NCBI GenBank assembly: GCA_964573885.1
Contig: CAZNLL010000009.1
Location: 1-51,363, forward strand
Reading direction: 5' to 3'
DNA: 51,363 bases
Origin: CAZNLL01 sp964573885
Lineage (GTDB): Bacteria > Desulfobacterota > DSM-4660 > Desulfatiglandales > Desulfatiglandaceae
Part shown: in pieces, positions 41,512 to 50,133 of the stretch
Position numbering within the stretch: position 1 is the first letter of the stretch
Layout: every line of letters begins with the position of its first letter
Position numbers and translations under genes: made by a program
The notes under the pieces: model-generated
Told to the model about the DNA's origin: nothing
What the model saw: only the letters and a program-made list of their open reading frames with translations
The model's database searches: none

Positions 41512-42807
41512 ATGATGTCACAGAAAGGCAGTGTTTCACCGGACTTTGAAAAGGCCCTTGAGATCGGTCGTCCACCCAATATCGTGCGGCTCTTTCCCCA
41601 TTCCAGGGCACTCCTTGTGAGCGGAAAGGTGATTGACCGGACCATGATCGCCAAGGGCAAGGCCATAGCCATCGCGGCAAACGGAAGGAACCATTTCGTG
41701 ATCCGTGGGGCCCTTTTGGCGGCCCAAAAGGCCAACGCGGCCTTAATCATAGAGATCGCCAAGTCCGAGGGAGGGGCCAACGCTTACTGCGCGGTGAATT
41801 ACTGGAACCTGGCCAGGCAGGTGGACGCCGTGTGCAATGAACTGGGGATCACTGTGCCCGTGGCCCTGCACGCAGACCATTACGGCATCAAAGGCCCCAA
41901 AGACATTGAAAGCGCCAAGGAGGAGATTCCCTCCATCTTTGATGCAGGCCTGACCTCTATCGCCATTGATGCCTCCCACCTCCCAGACGATGAGAACCTC
42001 CTGGCCAATCTTACCCTCTCTTCCTATGTGCCCGGGTGGGCGGGATATGAGACCGAGGTGGGGGAGATAAAGGGTAAGGAAGGCCTTTCTACGAAAGAAG
42101 AGGCCCTGTTCCTGATCCAGGGGCTCAATGCCCATGACATTTTTCCGGACTGGATCGCTTTGAACAACGGTACGGCCCACGGGATCCAGGATGCGGAGAC
42201 GGGTATTCAGGTCCCCCTGACCGTGGAAATCCACAAGGCCCTGGAAAACTACCAGATTTCGGGGGCCCAGCACGGCACTTCGGGGAATGATTCGGAGCGT
42301 CTCCGGCGAATCGCCCAAGAGACCCACACCACCAAGGCCAATGTGGCCACGGCGCTTCAGATGATCACCTGGGGCGTGAAGGTGAACGAATATGGAAACG
42401 CCATTCTGGATGAGGATGGAGAATTCGCCAAGATCCCCGATCAAGGGGTCCCCCAAGACCTGTGGGAGGAGATGGTCGCTTATGCCAAGGAAAAGGGCCT
42501 TAAGGGCGGGAATTACAAGAAACTCAACCTGCCCTTTGAAAATCGCCTTCTGGCCCTGCCCCGGGAGATCAGGGAGAGGATGACCAAGGGGGTGGAAGAT
42601 TTTGTCTACGGGCTTCTCAAAGACGTGTTCAATGCCGAGGATACAGCCCCCCTCGCCTTAGAGGCCATCCTTAAGGCCGGGTCATACGATCTGGGGCCGA
42701 AAGGGTCCCGCATTGAAGATCCACAGGAGTGGACAGAGGAGAAGATCCGGGAACGGGCGGCCAAGCTGAATGCGGACAAGGGGCCTTCAGGAAATTTTGA
42801 GGACTAG
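41512..42807 (+). CDS. Class II (zinc) fructose-bisphosphate aldolase family protein
   Basis: 431 aa. Metal ligands are visible in ALHADHYG (H120, H123), NNGTAHGIQ, and GAQHGTSGNDSERL, the family's phosphate/zinc loop. Longer than ordinary FbaA (about 350) because of an extended N-terminus and C-terminal helices, as in the deltaproteobacterial-type variants. It cleaves or forms a ketose bisphosphate into DHAP plus an aldehyde; whether fructose-1,6-bisphosphate is the true substrate is open. Two ATG codons, 41512 and 41515, follow AGGAGGAGAG; either may be used. The YhaM-like gene follows by 29 nt. Confidence 0.83.
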   Translation: MMSQKGSVSPDFEKALEIGRPPNIVRLFPHSRALLVSGKVIDRTMIAKGKAIAIAANGRNHFVIRGALLAAQKANAALIIEIAKSEGGANAYCAVNYWNLARQVDAVCNELGITVPVALHADHYGIKGPKDIESAKEEIPSIFDAGLTSIAIDASHLPDDENLLANLTLSSYVPGWAGYETEVGEIKGKEGLSTKEEALFLIQGLNAHDIFPDWIALNNGTAHGIQDAETGIQVPLTVEIHKALENYQISGAQHGTSGNDSERLRRIAQETHTTKANVATALQMITWGVKVNEYGNAILDEDGEFAKIPDQGVPQDLWEEMVAYAKEKGLKGGNYKKLNLPFENRLLALPREIRERMTKGVEDFVYGLLKDVFNAEDTAPLALEAILKAGSYDLGPKGSRIEDPQEWTEEKIRERAAKLNADKGPSGNFED

Positions 42808-42836
42808 GGCCCGGGACCAGGATGAGGTCCTGAACC

Positions 42837-43877
42837 ATGGCAACACCTCCAAGACAGGAAGAGGCCCCTCATCTTTGGCTCAAAGATATTCGTGAGAACC
42901 AAAGGGTGAGGGGTCGCTACTTGGTCAAAGACAAGAGGATGGGAACCACCCGTCGGGGAGATCCTTTCCTGATCATCACCCTGGCCGACCGAACCGGGGC
43001 CGTGGCGGCCAAGGTGTGGGAAGGGGCCGATAAGCTCTCCTCGCTGTTTGCTGAGGGCGATGTCGTTAAGGTGGACGGCTTGGCCGGCGCCTATCGGGGG
43101 CAGATGGAGATCACCCTCTCCGGGCTGGAGGCCGTAAAGGGGGATGTGGACCCGGGCCTTTTTCTGGAATCCGCCCCCCGGGAGATCTCCGAAATGATGG
43201 CCTCTCTCAGGGAGACCCTGGAAGGGGTCAAGAACGTGCACCTCAAGGCCCTTAGCCGTCGTTTTCTCGGGGACCAGGCGTTGATGGCCCGGTTTAAGAG
43301 GGCCCCGGCGGCGAAGAATTTTCACCACAGCTATGTGGGTGGGCTTTTAGAACACACCCTTTCCGTTTGCCAGATGGCTGTACGGGTGACCGACCACTAC
43401 CCCCGTCTAGACCGGGACCTCCTTCTCACCGCGGCCTTTCTCCACGACATAGGTAAGACACAGGAATTGACCATGGACTCGAACATCGCGTATACGGATG
43501 AGGGGAGGCTCATCGGTCATGTGGTCCTGGGTGCGGAGATGGTGGACAGGAAGCTGGGGGAACTCAAGGCATTTCCCCAAGAACTGGCCCTGAGATTGAA
43601 ACACCTCATCCTGAGCCACCACGGCCAGTACGAATTTGGTTCGCCCAAACGCCCCAAATTCCTGGAGGCCTTTGCCCTGCATCTCATTGACGACCTGGAC
43701 GCGAAGATCAATGGATTGAGCCGGTTTTTTGGACAGGATCGTCAGGAAGGTCCCTGGACGGACTTTAACCGACTCTTTGAACGTTACCTGCTGAAGGGGG
43801 AACTTTTCCCCGGGGAGCAGGCGGCTGAACCCGGGGCGGACCCGGATGACCCCCAGGGGAGTTTGTTCTCATCCTAG
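42837..43877 (+). CDS. YhaM-like 3'-5' exoribonuclease (OB fold + HD domain)
   Basis: 346 aa. N-terminal OB fold (residues ~15-100, LITLADRTGAVAAKVWEGADKL), then an HD-type phosphohydrolase with FHHSYVGGLLEHTLSV (H163/H164, H173) and AAFLHDIGKT (HD at 203-204), plus ILSHHGQYEFGSPKRPK. This two-part build is that of YhaM, a metal-dependent 3'-5' exonuclease acting on RNA or DNA; some relatives function in cAMP-like signalling, less likely here. The stop codon is interlocked with that of opposite-strand pcm (CTAG). Confidence 0.87.
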   Translation: MATPPRQEEAPHLWLKDIRENQRVRGRYLVKDKRMGTTRRGDPFLIITLADRTGAVAAKVWEGADKLSSLFAEGDVVKVDGLAGAYRGQMEITLSGLEAVKGDVDPGLFLESAPREISEMMASLRETLEGVKNVHLKALSRRFLGDQALMARFKRAPAAKNFHHSYVGGLLEHTLSVCQMAVRVTDHYPRLDRDLLLTAAFLHDIGKTQELTMDSNIAYTDEGRLIGHVVLGAEMVDRKLGELKAFPQELALRLKHLILSHHGQYEFGSPKRPKFLEAFALHLIDDLDAKINGLSRFFGQDRQEGPWTDFNRLFERYLLKGELFPGEQAAEPGADPDDPQGSLFSS

Positions 43878-44581
43878 CGGGTCATGGGCACGAACCGGAC
43901 GGCCATGACATTTTTTGTTTCCAGGCGACCGCCCCTTTTTATGCCCCTTACCAGTCTTTGAATACTGCCTTCCTTGCCAACCGGGATGATCATACGGCCC
44001 CCTTCCTCGAGTTGCCGCACCAAGGCCTCGGGGACCCGGTCCGGGGCGCAGGTCACGATGACGGCGTCAAAGGGGGCCTCCCGAGGCCATCCCTTGTGGC
44101 CGTCACCGATCCTGACATGGACGTTTTTGTATCCCAGCTCTTTCAGGGTTTTCTTGGCCCTTTGTCCGAGGGTTTCGATGATTTCAATGGTATAGACCTC
44201 CTTGACCAGTTCGGCCAGGATGGCGGCCTGGTAACCCGATCCGGTGCCGATTTCCAGGACTCGATCTTGGGATTTGAGGTTCAAGGCCTGGGTCATATAG
44301 GCCACCACATAGGGCTGGGAGATGGTCTGGCCCTGGCCGATGGGCAGGGGATAGTCCCCGTAGGCGTGGTCCCGGTGCCTTTCGGGGACAAAGCGATGCC
44401 TGGGCACCTCGAGCATGGCCTCCAAAACCCTTGGGTCCTTGACCCCCCGGGCCGCAATTTGGCGTTCGACCATGCGCTGGCGCAAATGGGCATAACCGTC
44501 TTCATCGCCGGCATGGATGGGCCCGGCGGCGGCGAGGAAGAGGAGGATCAAAAAAAGGGAAATAAAGGGTCGCCTTTTCAT
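43874..44581 (-). CDS. pcm: Exported protein-L-isoaspartate O-methyltransferase
   Basis: 235 aa from ATG 44581. Repairs isoaspartyl damage using S-adenosylmethionine. Unlike most Pcm it begins with a signal-peptide-like segment KRRPFISLFLILLFLAAAGPIHAG, so it may act in the periplasm, where SAM supply is a puzzle. Core motifs: RQRMVERQIAARGV, VPRHRFVPE, YGDYPLPIGQGQTISQPY, VLEIGTGSGYQAAILA (SAM site), GDGHKGWPREAPFDAVIVTCA. A good promoter (TTGATC-17-TATAAT) lies at 44672-44644 on this strand. Its 3' end overlaps the YhaM-like gene by 4 nt tail to tail. Confidence 0.87.
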   Translation of the reverse strand: MKRRPFISLFLILLFLAAAGPIHAGDEDGYAHLRQRMVERQIAARGVKDPRVLEAMLEVPRHRFVPERHRDHAYGDYPLPIGQGQTISQPYVVAYMTQALNLKSQDRVLEIGTGSGYQAAILAELVKEVYTIEIIETLGQRAKKTLKELGYKNVHVRIGDGHKGWPREAPFDAVIVTCAPDRVPEALVRQLEEGGRMIIPVGKEGSIQRLVRGIKRGGRLETKNVMAVRFVPMTR

Positions 44582-44643
44582 GGGATTCTCTTTGTGGCCA
44601 AGGTGGGGGATGCTCCTTTCATGCAAAAACGGGGTTTATTTAT

Positions 44644-44672
44644 ATTATAGGAAACGATTCCAGGAAGATCAA
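44644..44672 (-). promoter_or_regulatory. Sigma-70 promoter of pcm
   Basis: On the minus strand: TTGATC (44672-44667), 17-bp spacer, perfect TATAAT (44649-44644). Transcription should begin near 44637, about 56 nt upstream of the ATG. Confidence 0.7.
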
Positions 44673-44750
44673 CCGGACCATTGACAGGGGTTACAGAAAA
44701 GTGGAAAAATTCCAGGAACACATCGCCCGTTTCATCAGGGAGGAGGGGAC

Positions 44751-45701
44751 ATGAAAATTCTCTTTGCAGCCCCGGAAAAGGCCTTTGGGGGGGTATTGGA
44801 CATGATCCGCTCCCACCTCCCCGCCCATGATTTTGAGGCCACCGGCCGCTTTCAGGTGGAGGGGCTGGAGGGGGTGGACGTGCTTATTCCCACCATGTGT
44901 CCCATTACCAGGCCATTGCTTGAAAAGGGCGATCGCCTCCGGCTCATCCAGCAGTGCGGTGGAGGGCTTGAAGGGGTGGATCTTGAAGGCGCTCGGGACC
45001 TGGGTATCTGGGCCGCCAATGTGCCCACGGACATCTCCGGAAACGCCGACTCCGTGGCCGAACTGGGCGTTTATTTAATGATCGGTCTTTCAAGGGACTT
45101 CCGAGGTATGGAAAGGAGCCTCGGGGCCCGGAAGATGGGAGAGCCCCAGGGCAAGGCCTTGACCGGCCGCACTGTGGGGCTGGTGGGCTTGGGGGGCATT
45201 GGACAGGCCCTGATTAAACGATTGCGGCCCTTCGGGGTTCGACTCATAGGGATCAAGCGCCACGGGCCCGAGGAGGCCGCAAGGGATCTGGGCCTGGAAT
45301 GGACGGGCGGGCCGGATGAACTCAAGAACCTCTTGGAGCGCTCCGATTATGTGATCCTCTGCCTTCCCCTGTCTCCTGAAAGCAGGCATCTCATGAACCC
45401 CAATACCTTCTCCTTCATGAAGGAGGGGGCCTATCTCATCAATCTCTCCAGGGGCGGACTGGTGGAAAGAGACGCCCTGGAGGAGGTCCTGGCTTCGGGC
45501 AAGATTGCGGGGGCGGGTCTGGATGTGTTCTGGGAGGAACCGCCCGACCCCGGTGACCCCCTGTTTCAATATAACGTGCTGGCCACCCCGCACATAGGGG
45601 GGTCCACAGATGTCTCCATGGCAGGCATTGCCAAGGTGGTGGCCGAGAATATCCAGCGGGTGGAAAGGGGCCAAGAGCCCTTTTATATAAAAAACCCGTA
45701 A
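44751..45701 (+). CDS. D-2-hydroxyacid dehydrogenase family (NAD-dependent)
   Basis: 316 aa. Reduces or oxidises a 2-hydroxy acid. NAD fold VGLVGLGGIGQAL (146-151 core), catalytic R234 (NLSRGGL), E263 (DVFWEEPP), H281 (ATPHIGG). Family includes glycerate, phosphoglycerate and D-lactate dehydrogenases; no ACT or other regulatory domain is present, so not full-length SerA. Start ATG 44751 follows GGGAGGAGG. A TTGACA (44681) upstream lacks a convincing -10. It ends 14 nt before the ruvB stop, convergent. Confidence 0.88.
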   Translation: MKILFAAPEKAFGGVLDMIRSHLPAHDFEATGRFQVEGLEGVDVLIPTMCPITRPLLEKGDRLRLIQQCGGGLEGVDLEGARDLGIWAANVPTDISGNADSVAELGVYLMIGLSRDFRGMERSLGARKMGEPQGKALTGRTVGLVGLGGIGQALIKRLRPFGVRLIGIKRHGPEEAARDLGLEWTGGPDELKNLLERSDYVILCLPLSPESRHLMNPNTFSFMKEGAYLINLSRGGLVERDALEEVLASGKIAGAGLDVFWEEPPDPGDPLFQYNVLATPHIGGSTDVSMAGIAKVVAENIQRVERGQEPFYIKNP

Positions 45702-45715
45702 CGCCCGGGGCTGGG

Positions 45716-46741
45716 TCAAAAGAGCTTGTTCTGAGAAGGACCGCTCTCTTCTATCTTGAAGCCAAAATGGAGATAAGCCCTCTTTGTGGCGACCCGACCT
45801 TGGGGGGTCCTTTTGATGTATCCCTGCTGAATGAGAAAGGGCTCATACACATCTTCAAGGGTGTCCTTTTCCTCGCTCACCGCTGCGGACAGACTGTTGA
45901 TGCCGATGGGGCCGCCGTCAAAGCGCTCGATGATGGTCTGCACAATGTAACGGTCCATCTTGTCCAGGCCCTTATGGTCCACCTCCAGCATGTCCAGGGC
46001 CCGGCTTGCCACTTCCCGGGTGATGACCCCGTCCGCCTCCACCTGGGCGAAATCGCGAACCCGCCTGAGAAGTCTGTTGGCCACTCTGGGGGTGCCCCGC
46101 GCCCGGCCGGCGATCTCAAGGGCCCCGTCTTCGTGTATGGGGATTTCCAGGAGCCGGGCGGAACGGGTGATGATCTTTTCAAGGTCTTCAGGCCGGTAGA
46201 AGTCCACCCGTAAGATGACGCCGAAGCGGTCTCTCAAAGGAGGGGTCAGCAGCCCCGCCCGGGTGGTGGCCCCGGCCAGGGTAAAGGGGGGAAGGGGGAT
46301 CTTCATGGTCCGGGCTGAAGGGCCTTGGCCGATAATGATATCCAGTTGGTAATCCTCCATGGCGGGGTAAAGGATTTCCTCCACCACATGGTTGAGTCGG
46401 TGGATCTCGTCAATAAAGAGGACATCCCTGGGTTCAAGGCTGGTGAGGATAGCTGCCAGATCACCCGGCTTTTCGATGACCGGCCCGGAAGTGCTCCTGA
46501 TATTCACGCCCAGCTCGTTGGCGAGGATATGGGCCAGGGAGGTCTTGCCGAGACCGGGGCTGCCATGGAACAGGACATGGTCCAGGGCCTCGGAACGGGC
46601 CTTTGCCGCCGCTACAAAGATGCGAAGATTCCTTTTGAGCTCTTCCTGGCCCACATATTCGTCCAGGTCTCTGGGCCGGAGGCTGATTTCAGCAGGGATC
46701 TCCTCGGCCCGGGGTCCGGGATCTATGATCCTCTCTTCCAT
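45716..46741 (-). CDS. ruvB: Holliday junction branch-migration ATPase RuvB
   Basis: 341 aa, normal length. LRPRDLDEYVGQEELK, Walker A GSPGLGKTS (60-68), FIDEIHRL (109-115), GPSARTMKIPLPPFTLAGATTRAGLLTPPLRDRFG, and C-terminal winged helix GYIKRTPQGRVATKRAY. Forms hexamers that pull DNA through the RuvA-bound junction. Last of the ruvC-ruvA-ruvB run, 39 nt after ruvA. Confidence 0.98.
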   Translation of the reverse strand: MEERIIDPGPRAEEIPAEISLRPRDLDEYVGQEELKRNLRIFVAAAKARSEALDHVLFHGSPGLGKTSLAHILANELGVNIRSTSGPVIEKPGDLAAILTSLEPRDVLFIDEIHRLNHVVEEILYPAMEDYQLDIIIGQGPSARTMKIPLPPFTLAGATTRAGLLTPPLRDRFGVILRVDFYRPEDLEKIITRSARLLEIPIHEDGALEIAGRARGTPRVANRLLRRVRDFAQVEADGVITREVASRALDMLEVDHKGLDKMDRYIVQTIIERFDGGPIGINSLSAAVSEEKDTLEDVYEPFLIQQGYIKRTPQGRVATKRAYLHFGFKIEESGPSQNKLF

Positions 46742-46780
46742 AATACGTTCCTTTGCCAGCAGTAACCGGGAGGAAAGGGT

Positions 46781-47383
46781 CTAGGCAAGGATCTTGAGGG
46801 CCTCCGTGATCAACCCTTCCAGGGTCATGTCCTCGGTCCTGTGCCGGGCCTTTTCCACGGCGTCCCGGGCCAGTTTTCTCGAATAGCCCAGATTGAGCAG
46901 GGCTGAAAGGGCGTCACCTACAAGGCCCTTGTGTTTCTCCTCGGGAGCAGGGACTTGGGTGGGGCCCTCCAAGGTTGTAATCCGGGATGCCCGATCCTTT
47001 AGCTCCAGGGCGATCCGCTGGGCGGTCTTTTTCCCCACCCCGGGAATGGCCTGGAGACGCACGGAATCGCCTCCCACAATGGCGTTGAGAAGCTCCTGAG
47101 GACCTGTGCCCGAGAGGATGTTGACGGCGAGCCTGGGCCCAATGCCGGAAACCGAGATCAAGAGAAGGAAAAGCTCCTTTTCAAGCCCGGTGCGGAAGCC
47201 AAACAGCTGCAAGGCATCTTCCCGGACATGGGTGTAAATGTGGAGGCTCACCCGCTCATTATTCTCCGGCAGGGTGTAATAGGTCGACAGGGGCACAAAG
47301 ACCTCGTAGCCGATCCCTCCTGCATCCACGATAAGCGATTGGGTCGATTTCTTGAATACCAGGCCGCTTAGATGGGCGATCAT
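46781..47383 (-). CDS. ruvA: Holliday junction-binding protein RuvA
   Basis: 200 aa. MIAHLSGLVFKKSTQSLIVDAGGIGYEVFVP (OB domain), YTHVREDALQLFGF, two HhH segments (LLISVSGIGPRLAVNIL and AIPGVGKKTAQRIALELKD), and a C-terminal UBA-like domain that contacts RuvB. Its start overlaps the end of ruvC by 4 nt. Confidence 0.97.
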   Translation of the reverse strand: MIAHLSGLVFKKSTQSLIVDAGGIGYEVFVPLSTYYTLPENNERVSLHIYTHVREDALQLFGFRTGLEKELFLLLISVSGIGPRLAVNILSGTGPQELLNAIVGGDSVRLQAIPGVGKKTAQRIALELKDRASRITTLEGPTQVPAPEEKHKGLVGDALSALLNLGYSRKLARDAVEKARHRTEDMTLEGLITEALKILA

Positions 47384-47883
47384 CCCTTCTTGGTTTCTCC
47401 CGCCAAAAGGCCTGCATACCTTGACCAGTTGAGGTGGCAGATGGCTGCGGCCAGGGCGTCTGAGGTGTCCAGGGCCGGCTTGGCGTCGAGGTGCAAGATC
47501 CTCTGCACCATGGCATTCACCTGTTCCTTGGTGGCCCTGCCGTAGCCCACCACGGATTTCTTGATCTCAAGGGGCGAGTATTCAAAGATCTTGACCCCGC
47601 ACTGGACCGCAGCAATCAAAACGGCGCCCCTGGCGTGGCCGAGCTTGAGGGAGCTCTTGACATTCTTGGCATAGAAGAGGTCTTCCATGGCCATCTCCAC
47701 GGGCCGGTAGCGGTCCATGACCTCTACCATTTTCTGAAATATTCCATAGATCCTGTCATAGAAGGGCATTTTGCCGGGGAAGCTTATCTGTCCGTGATGG
47801 ACGGGGGTCAACAGGGTGTTCTTTTTCTCTATCAGGCCGTAACCGGTCACCCTTGAGCCGGGATCCACACCCAGCACCAGCAT
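47380..47883 (-). CDS. ruvC: Holliday junction resolvase RuvC
   Basis: 167 aa. Cuts Holliday junctions symmetrically. Catalytic acids D7 (LGVDPGSRVTGYG), E67 (MEDLFYAKN), D139 and D142 (LDTSDALAAAICH) are all in place, matching D7/E66/D138/D141 of E. coli. Its ATG overlaps the yebC stop by one base, and it overlaps ruvA by 4 nt. Confidence 0.97.
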   Translation of the reverse strand: MLVLGVDPGSRVTGYGLIEKKNTLLTPVHHGQISFPGKMPFYDRIYGIFQKMVEVMDRYRPVEMAMEDLFYAKNVKSSLKLGHARGAVLIAAVQCGVKIFEYSPLEIKKSVVGYGRATKEQVNAMVQRILHLDAKPALDTSDALAAAICHLNWSRYAGLLAGETKKG

Positions 47884-48629
47884 CAGCTCATGGCCTCCAG
47901 GACGTCATCGGATATGTCAAAATTGGCATAGACCTGGTTGACGTCGTCGTTGTCCTCCAGGGCCTGCATGAGGCTCAACATCTGCTGGGCCTGCTTGCCT
48001 TCCAGCTTAACGGTGTTTTTGGGGGTCATGGTGATCTCGGCCAAAGTATAGGGAAGACCGGCCTCCTCAACGGCCCCTTTCACGGCCTCAAAATCGGCCG
48101 GGTTGGTGATGACCTCAAATTCGGTTCCCTCTTCTTTTACGTCTTCCGCACCGGCCTCCAGGGCCAGTTCAAGGAGTTTCTCCTCATCCACCTTGTCTTT
48201 TTCCAGGACAATGACGCCCTTTTTCTCAAAGATCCAGGACACACATCCCGGTTCTCCAAGGTTTCCGCCGTGACGTTCAAACTGGTGCTTGACCTCGGCC
48301 ACGGCCCTGTTTCTGTTGTCCGTAAGACAGTCGACAAGAACGGCCGCCCCTCCGGGGCCGTAACCCTCGTAACTGGATTCCTCGTACGAGGTGCCCTCCA
48401 ACTCTCCGGTCCCTTTTTTGATGGCCCGTTCAATGTTGTCCTTGGGCATATTCTCCGCCTTGGCGGCGGCAATGGCCGTTCTCAACCGGGGGTTCCCATC
48501 CGCATCCCCGCCTCCCAGGCGGGCAGCCACGGTGATTTCCTTGATGAGCCGGGTAAAAACCTTTCCCCGCTTGGCGTCTACAGCCCCTTTTTTGTGTTTT
48601 ATGGAATGCCATTTTGAGTGACCCGACAT
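47883..48629 (-). CDS. yebC: YebC/PmpR family protein
   Basis: 248 aa, full length. Begins MSGHSKWHSIKHKKGAVDAKRGK and includes GGDADGNPRLRTAI, YEGYGPGGAAVLVDCLTDNRNRA and a C-terminal ALEDNDDVNQVYANFDI. Members were described as DNA-binding regulators; more recent reports link the family to relief of ribosome stalling at proline-rich stretches. Neighbourhood with ruvC is common across bacteria. It lies 26 nt after rlmE. Confidence 0.95.
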   Translation of the reverse strand: MSGHSKWHSIKHKKGAVDAKRGKVFTRLIKEITVAARLGGGDADGNPRLRTAIAAAKAENMPKDNIERAIKKGTGELEGTSYEESSYEGYGPGGAAVLVDCLTDNRNRAVAEVKHQFERHGGNLGEPGCVSWIFEKKGVIVLEKDKVDEEKLLELALEAGAEDVKEEGTEFEVITNPADFEAVKGAVEEAGLPYTLAEITMTPKNTVKLEGKQAQQMLSLMQALEDNDDVNQVYANFDISDDVLEAMS

Positions 48630-48655
48630 GTGCCTCCCCCTATTCGGACAATAGC

Positions 48656-49270
48656 TTACTGGTGTATGACTCCCCGTGCCTCTTTCACCTGCCCCAGGCC
48701 CACAAGATAGACCTCGCGGCTCCCCTTGCGGGTGGCTTCCGGTCTCAGGAGCCGCGTGGCTTCAAAATGGTCTGAGACCTCGGCACGAAAAGGCTTCACA
48801 TCCTCCCCTTCAAAGATCTTACACACAAAGCGGCCGCCCCTTTTAAGGACCGCCAGGGCAAGATTCCGGGCCTGAAGGGCCAACTCCATGGACCGGCTCG
48901 CATCGGTCCCTTTGATTCCCGTGGTCTTGGGCGCCAAGTCACTCATGACCACGTCGAACACGCCCCATTCCCGGCCGAGCCGTGCCGGATCCAGGGTGAA
49001 CACGTCGGCCTGAATGAATCTGAAATTCTCGGCGAACAGGCGGTCCGGACGGACCAAGTCTATCCCCACGACCTCTCCTTGGGTTCCCGCCCTTTTGAGG
49101 CCATACTGGGACCACGATCCCGGGAAACAGCCCAAGTCCAGCAGTCGATCTCCCTTTTTGATGAGCTTGAAACGGCGGTCGATTTCCTGGAGTTTATACA
49201 CTGACCGGGCGAACCATTTCTCCTCCCTGGCCCGCCGGGCATAATGGTCCTCCCATCTGTTTCCCTTCAT
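48656..49270 (-). CDS. rlmE: 23S rRNA 2'-O-ribose methyltransferase RlmE (FtsJ)
   Basis: 204 aa from ATG 49270. Methylates a uridine in the 23S A-loop with SAM. The K-D-K-E catalytic set is visible: RSVYKLQEIDRRF (Lys), DVVMSDLAPKTTG (Asp), FVCKIFEGED (Lys) and SREVYLVGLG (Glu), plus LLDLGCFPGSWSQY for SAM. The frame extends upstream to 49336 but the family N-terminus fits ATG 49270. A TTGACA lies about 60 nt upstream, inside the end of the crotonase gene, with a weak -10. Confidence 0.93.
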   Translation of the reverse strand: MKGNRWEDHYARRAREEKWFARSVYKLQEIDRRFKLIKKGDRLLDLGCFPGSWSQYGLKRAGTQGEVVGIDLVRPDRLFAENFRFIQADVFTLDPARLGREWGVFDVVMSDLAPKTTGIKGTDASRSMELALQARNLALAVLKRGGRFVCKIFEGEDVKPFRAEVSDHFEATRLLRPEATRKGSREVYLVGLGQVKEARGVIHQ

Positions 49271-49332
49271 TTCGTGACTTTTATCACAGATATACCCGGT
49301 TTGCAAAAAAATTGTGGGGCCCAGGGGCCGTG

Positions 49333-50133
49333 TCAACGTCCCTTGAACCGCGGTTTTCGCTTTTCCATGAAGGCCTTCTGACCCTCTCTGAGGTCCTCGC
49401 TTTTCAGGGACTGGAGAAAGAGGGCGCGGATTTCTTCCTCTTCTTCCTTTTCCAGGATCGGGTACCGGGCGATCTTATAAAGGGCCAACTTGCTCCCCCG
49501 CAGCGAGATGGGGGCGTTTTCCGTGATCTCCCGGGCCATGTCATAGGTAAAGGCCTCGATCTCGGCGTCTTCCACCACATAGTTGACCAGGCCCATCTGG
49601 AGGCATTGCTCACTGGGGTAGCGGCGGCCGGTGAGGAAGATTTCAAGGGTCCTGGTGAATCCCAGGACCGTGAGAAACCGGCGATACCCGGGGTAGGGAT
49701 AGACCAGGCCGATTTTTGGGGGAGGCATGCCCATTTTTACCCGCTTGGCCGCGATACGGATATCGCAAGAAACGGCCAACTCGCAGCCCCCGCCGTAGGC
49801 GTCACCGTTGAGCATGGCGATGACCGGATAGGGAAAGTCCCTGATCGCCTCAAGGGCCTGTTCCAGGGGCGGTTTCTCCCTGAGGGCCTTCTCCATATGA
49901 GGGGGGGGACCGGCGGGTAGGGCGGAGATGTCATAGCCCGCACAAAAGGCCCGGTCCCCGGCTCCGCGGAGGACCACGGCCAGTACGCTGCCTTCCGAGG
50001 CCAGGGCCTTAAGGGTCTCGGCCACCTTGAGAAGGGCTTCAGGCGTCAAAAGGTTTCGTTTTTCCGGCCTGTTGAGAATGAGGGTGCAAAGGGCACCTTC
50101 CCTTCGGACCAAGAGTTCCGGTTCTTTTTCCAT
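49333..50133 (-). CDS. Enoyl-CoA hydratase/isomerase (crotonase) family, second catalytic Glu missing
   Basis: 266 aa from ATG 50133 (AAGAGGAG upstream; a TTG at 50154 is less likely). Crotonase-fold marks: LILNRPEKRNLLTPE, RAFCAGYDIS (oxyanion hole), NGDAYGGGCELAVSCDIRIA with the first catalytic Glu, then GMPPPKIGLVYPYPG. In classical hydratases the second Glu lies in a PEILLG-type segment; here it is a proline region (PPPKIG), so simple enoyl-CoA hydration is doubtful. Isomerase, decarboxylase or hydrolase activity on an acyl-CoA fits better, but the substrate is unknown. First gene of the run leading to ruvB. Confidence 0.82.
   Translation of the reverse strand: MEKEPELLVRREGALCTLILNRPEKRNLLTPEALLKVAETLKALASEGSVLAVVLRGAGDRAFCAGYDISALPAGPPPHMEKALREKPPLEQALEAIRDFPYPVIAMLNGDAYGGGCELAVSCDIRIAAKRVKMGMPPPKIGLVYPYPGYRRFLTVLGFTRTLEIFLTGRRYPSEQCLQMGLVNYVVEDAEIEAFTYDMAREITENAPISLRGSKLALYKIARYPILEKEEEEEIRALFLQSLKSEDLREGQKAFMEKRKPRFKGR

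Noticed and set aside
49283..49332. Intrinsic terminator between the crotonase and rlmE genes
   Set aside because: GGCC/GGCC with a nearby T7 run exists, but the stem is only 4-5 bp and separated from the T-run, so it is not convincing.
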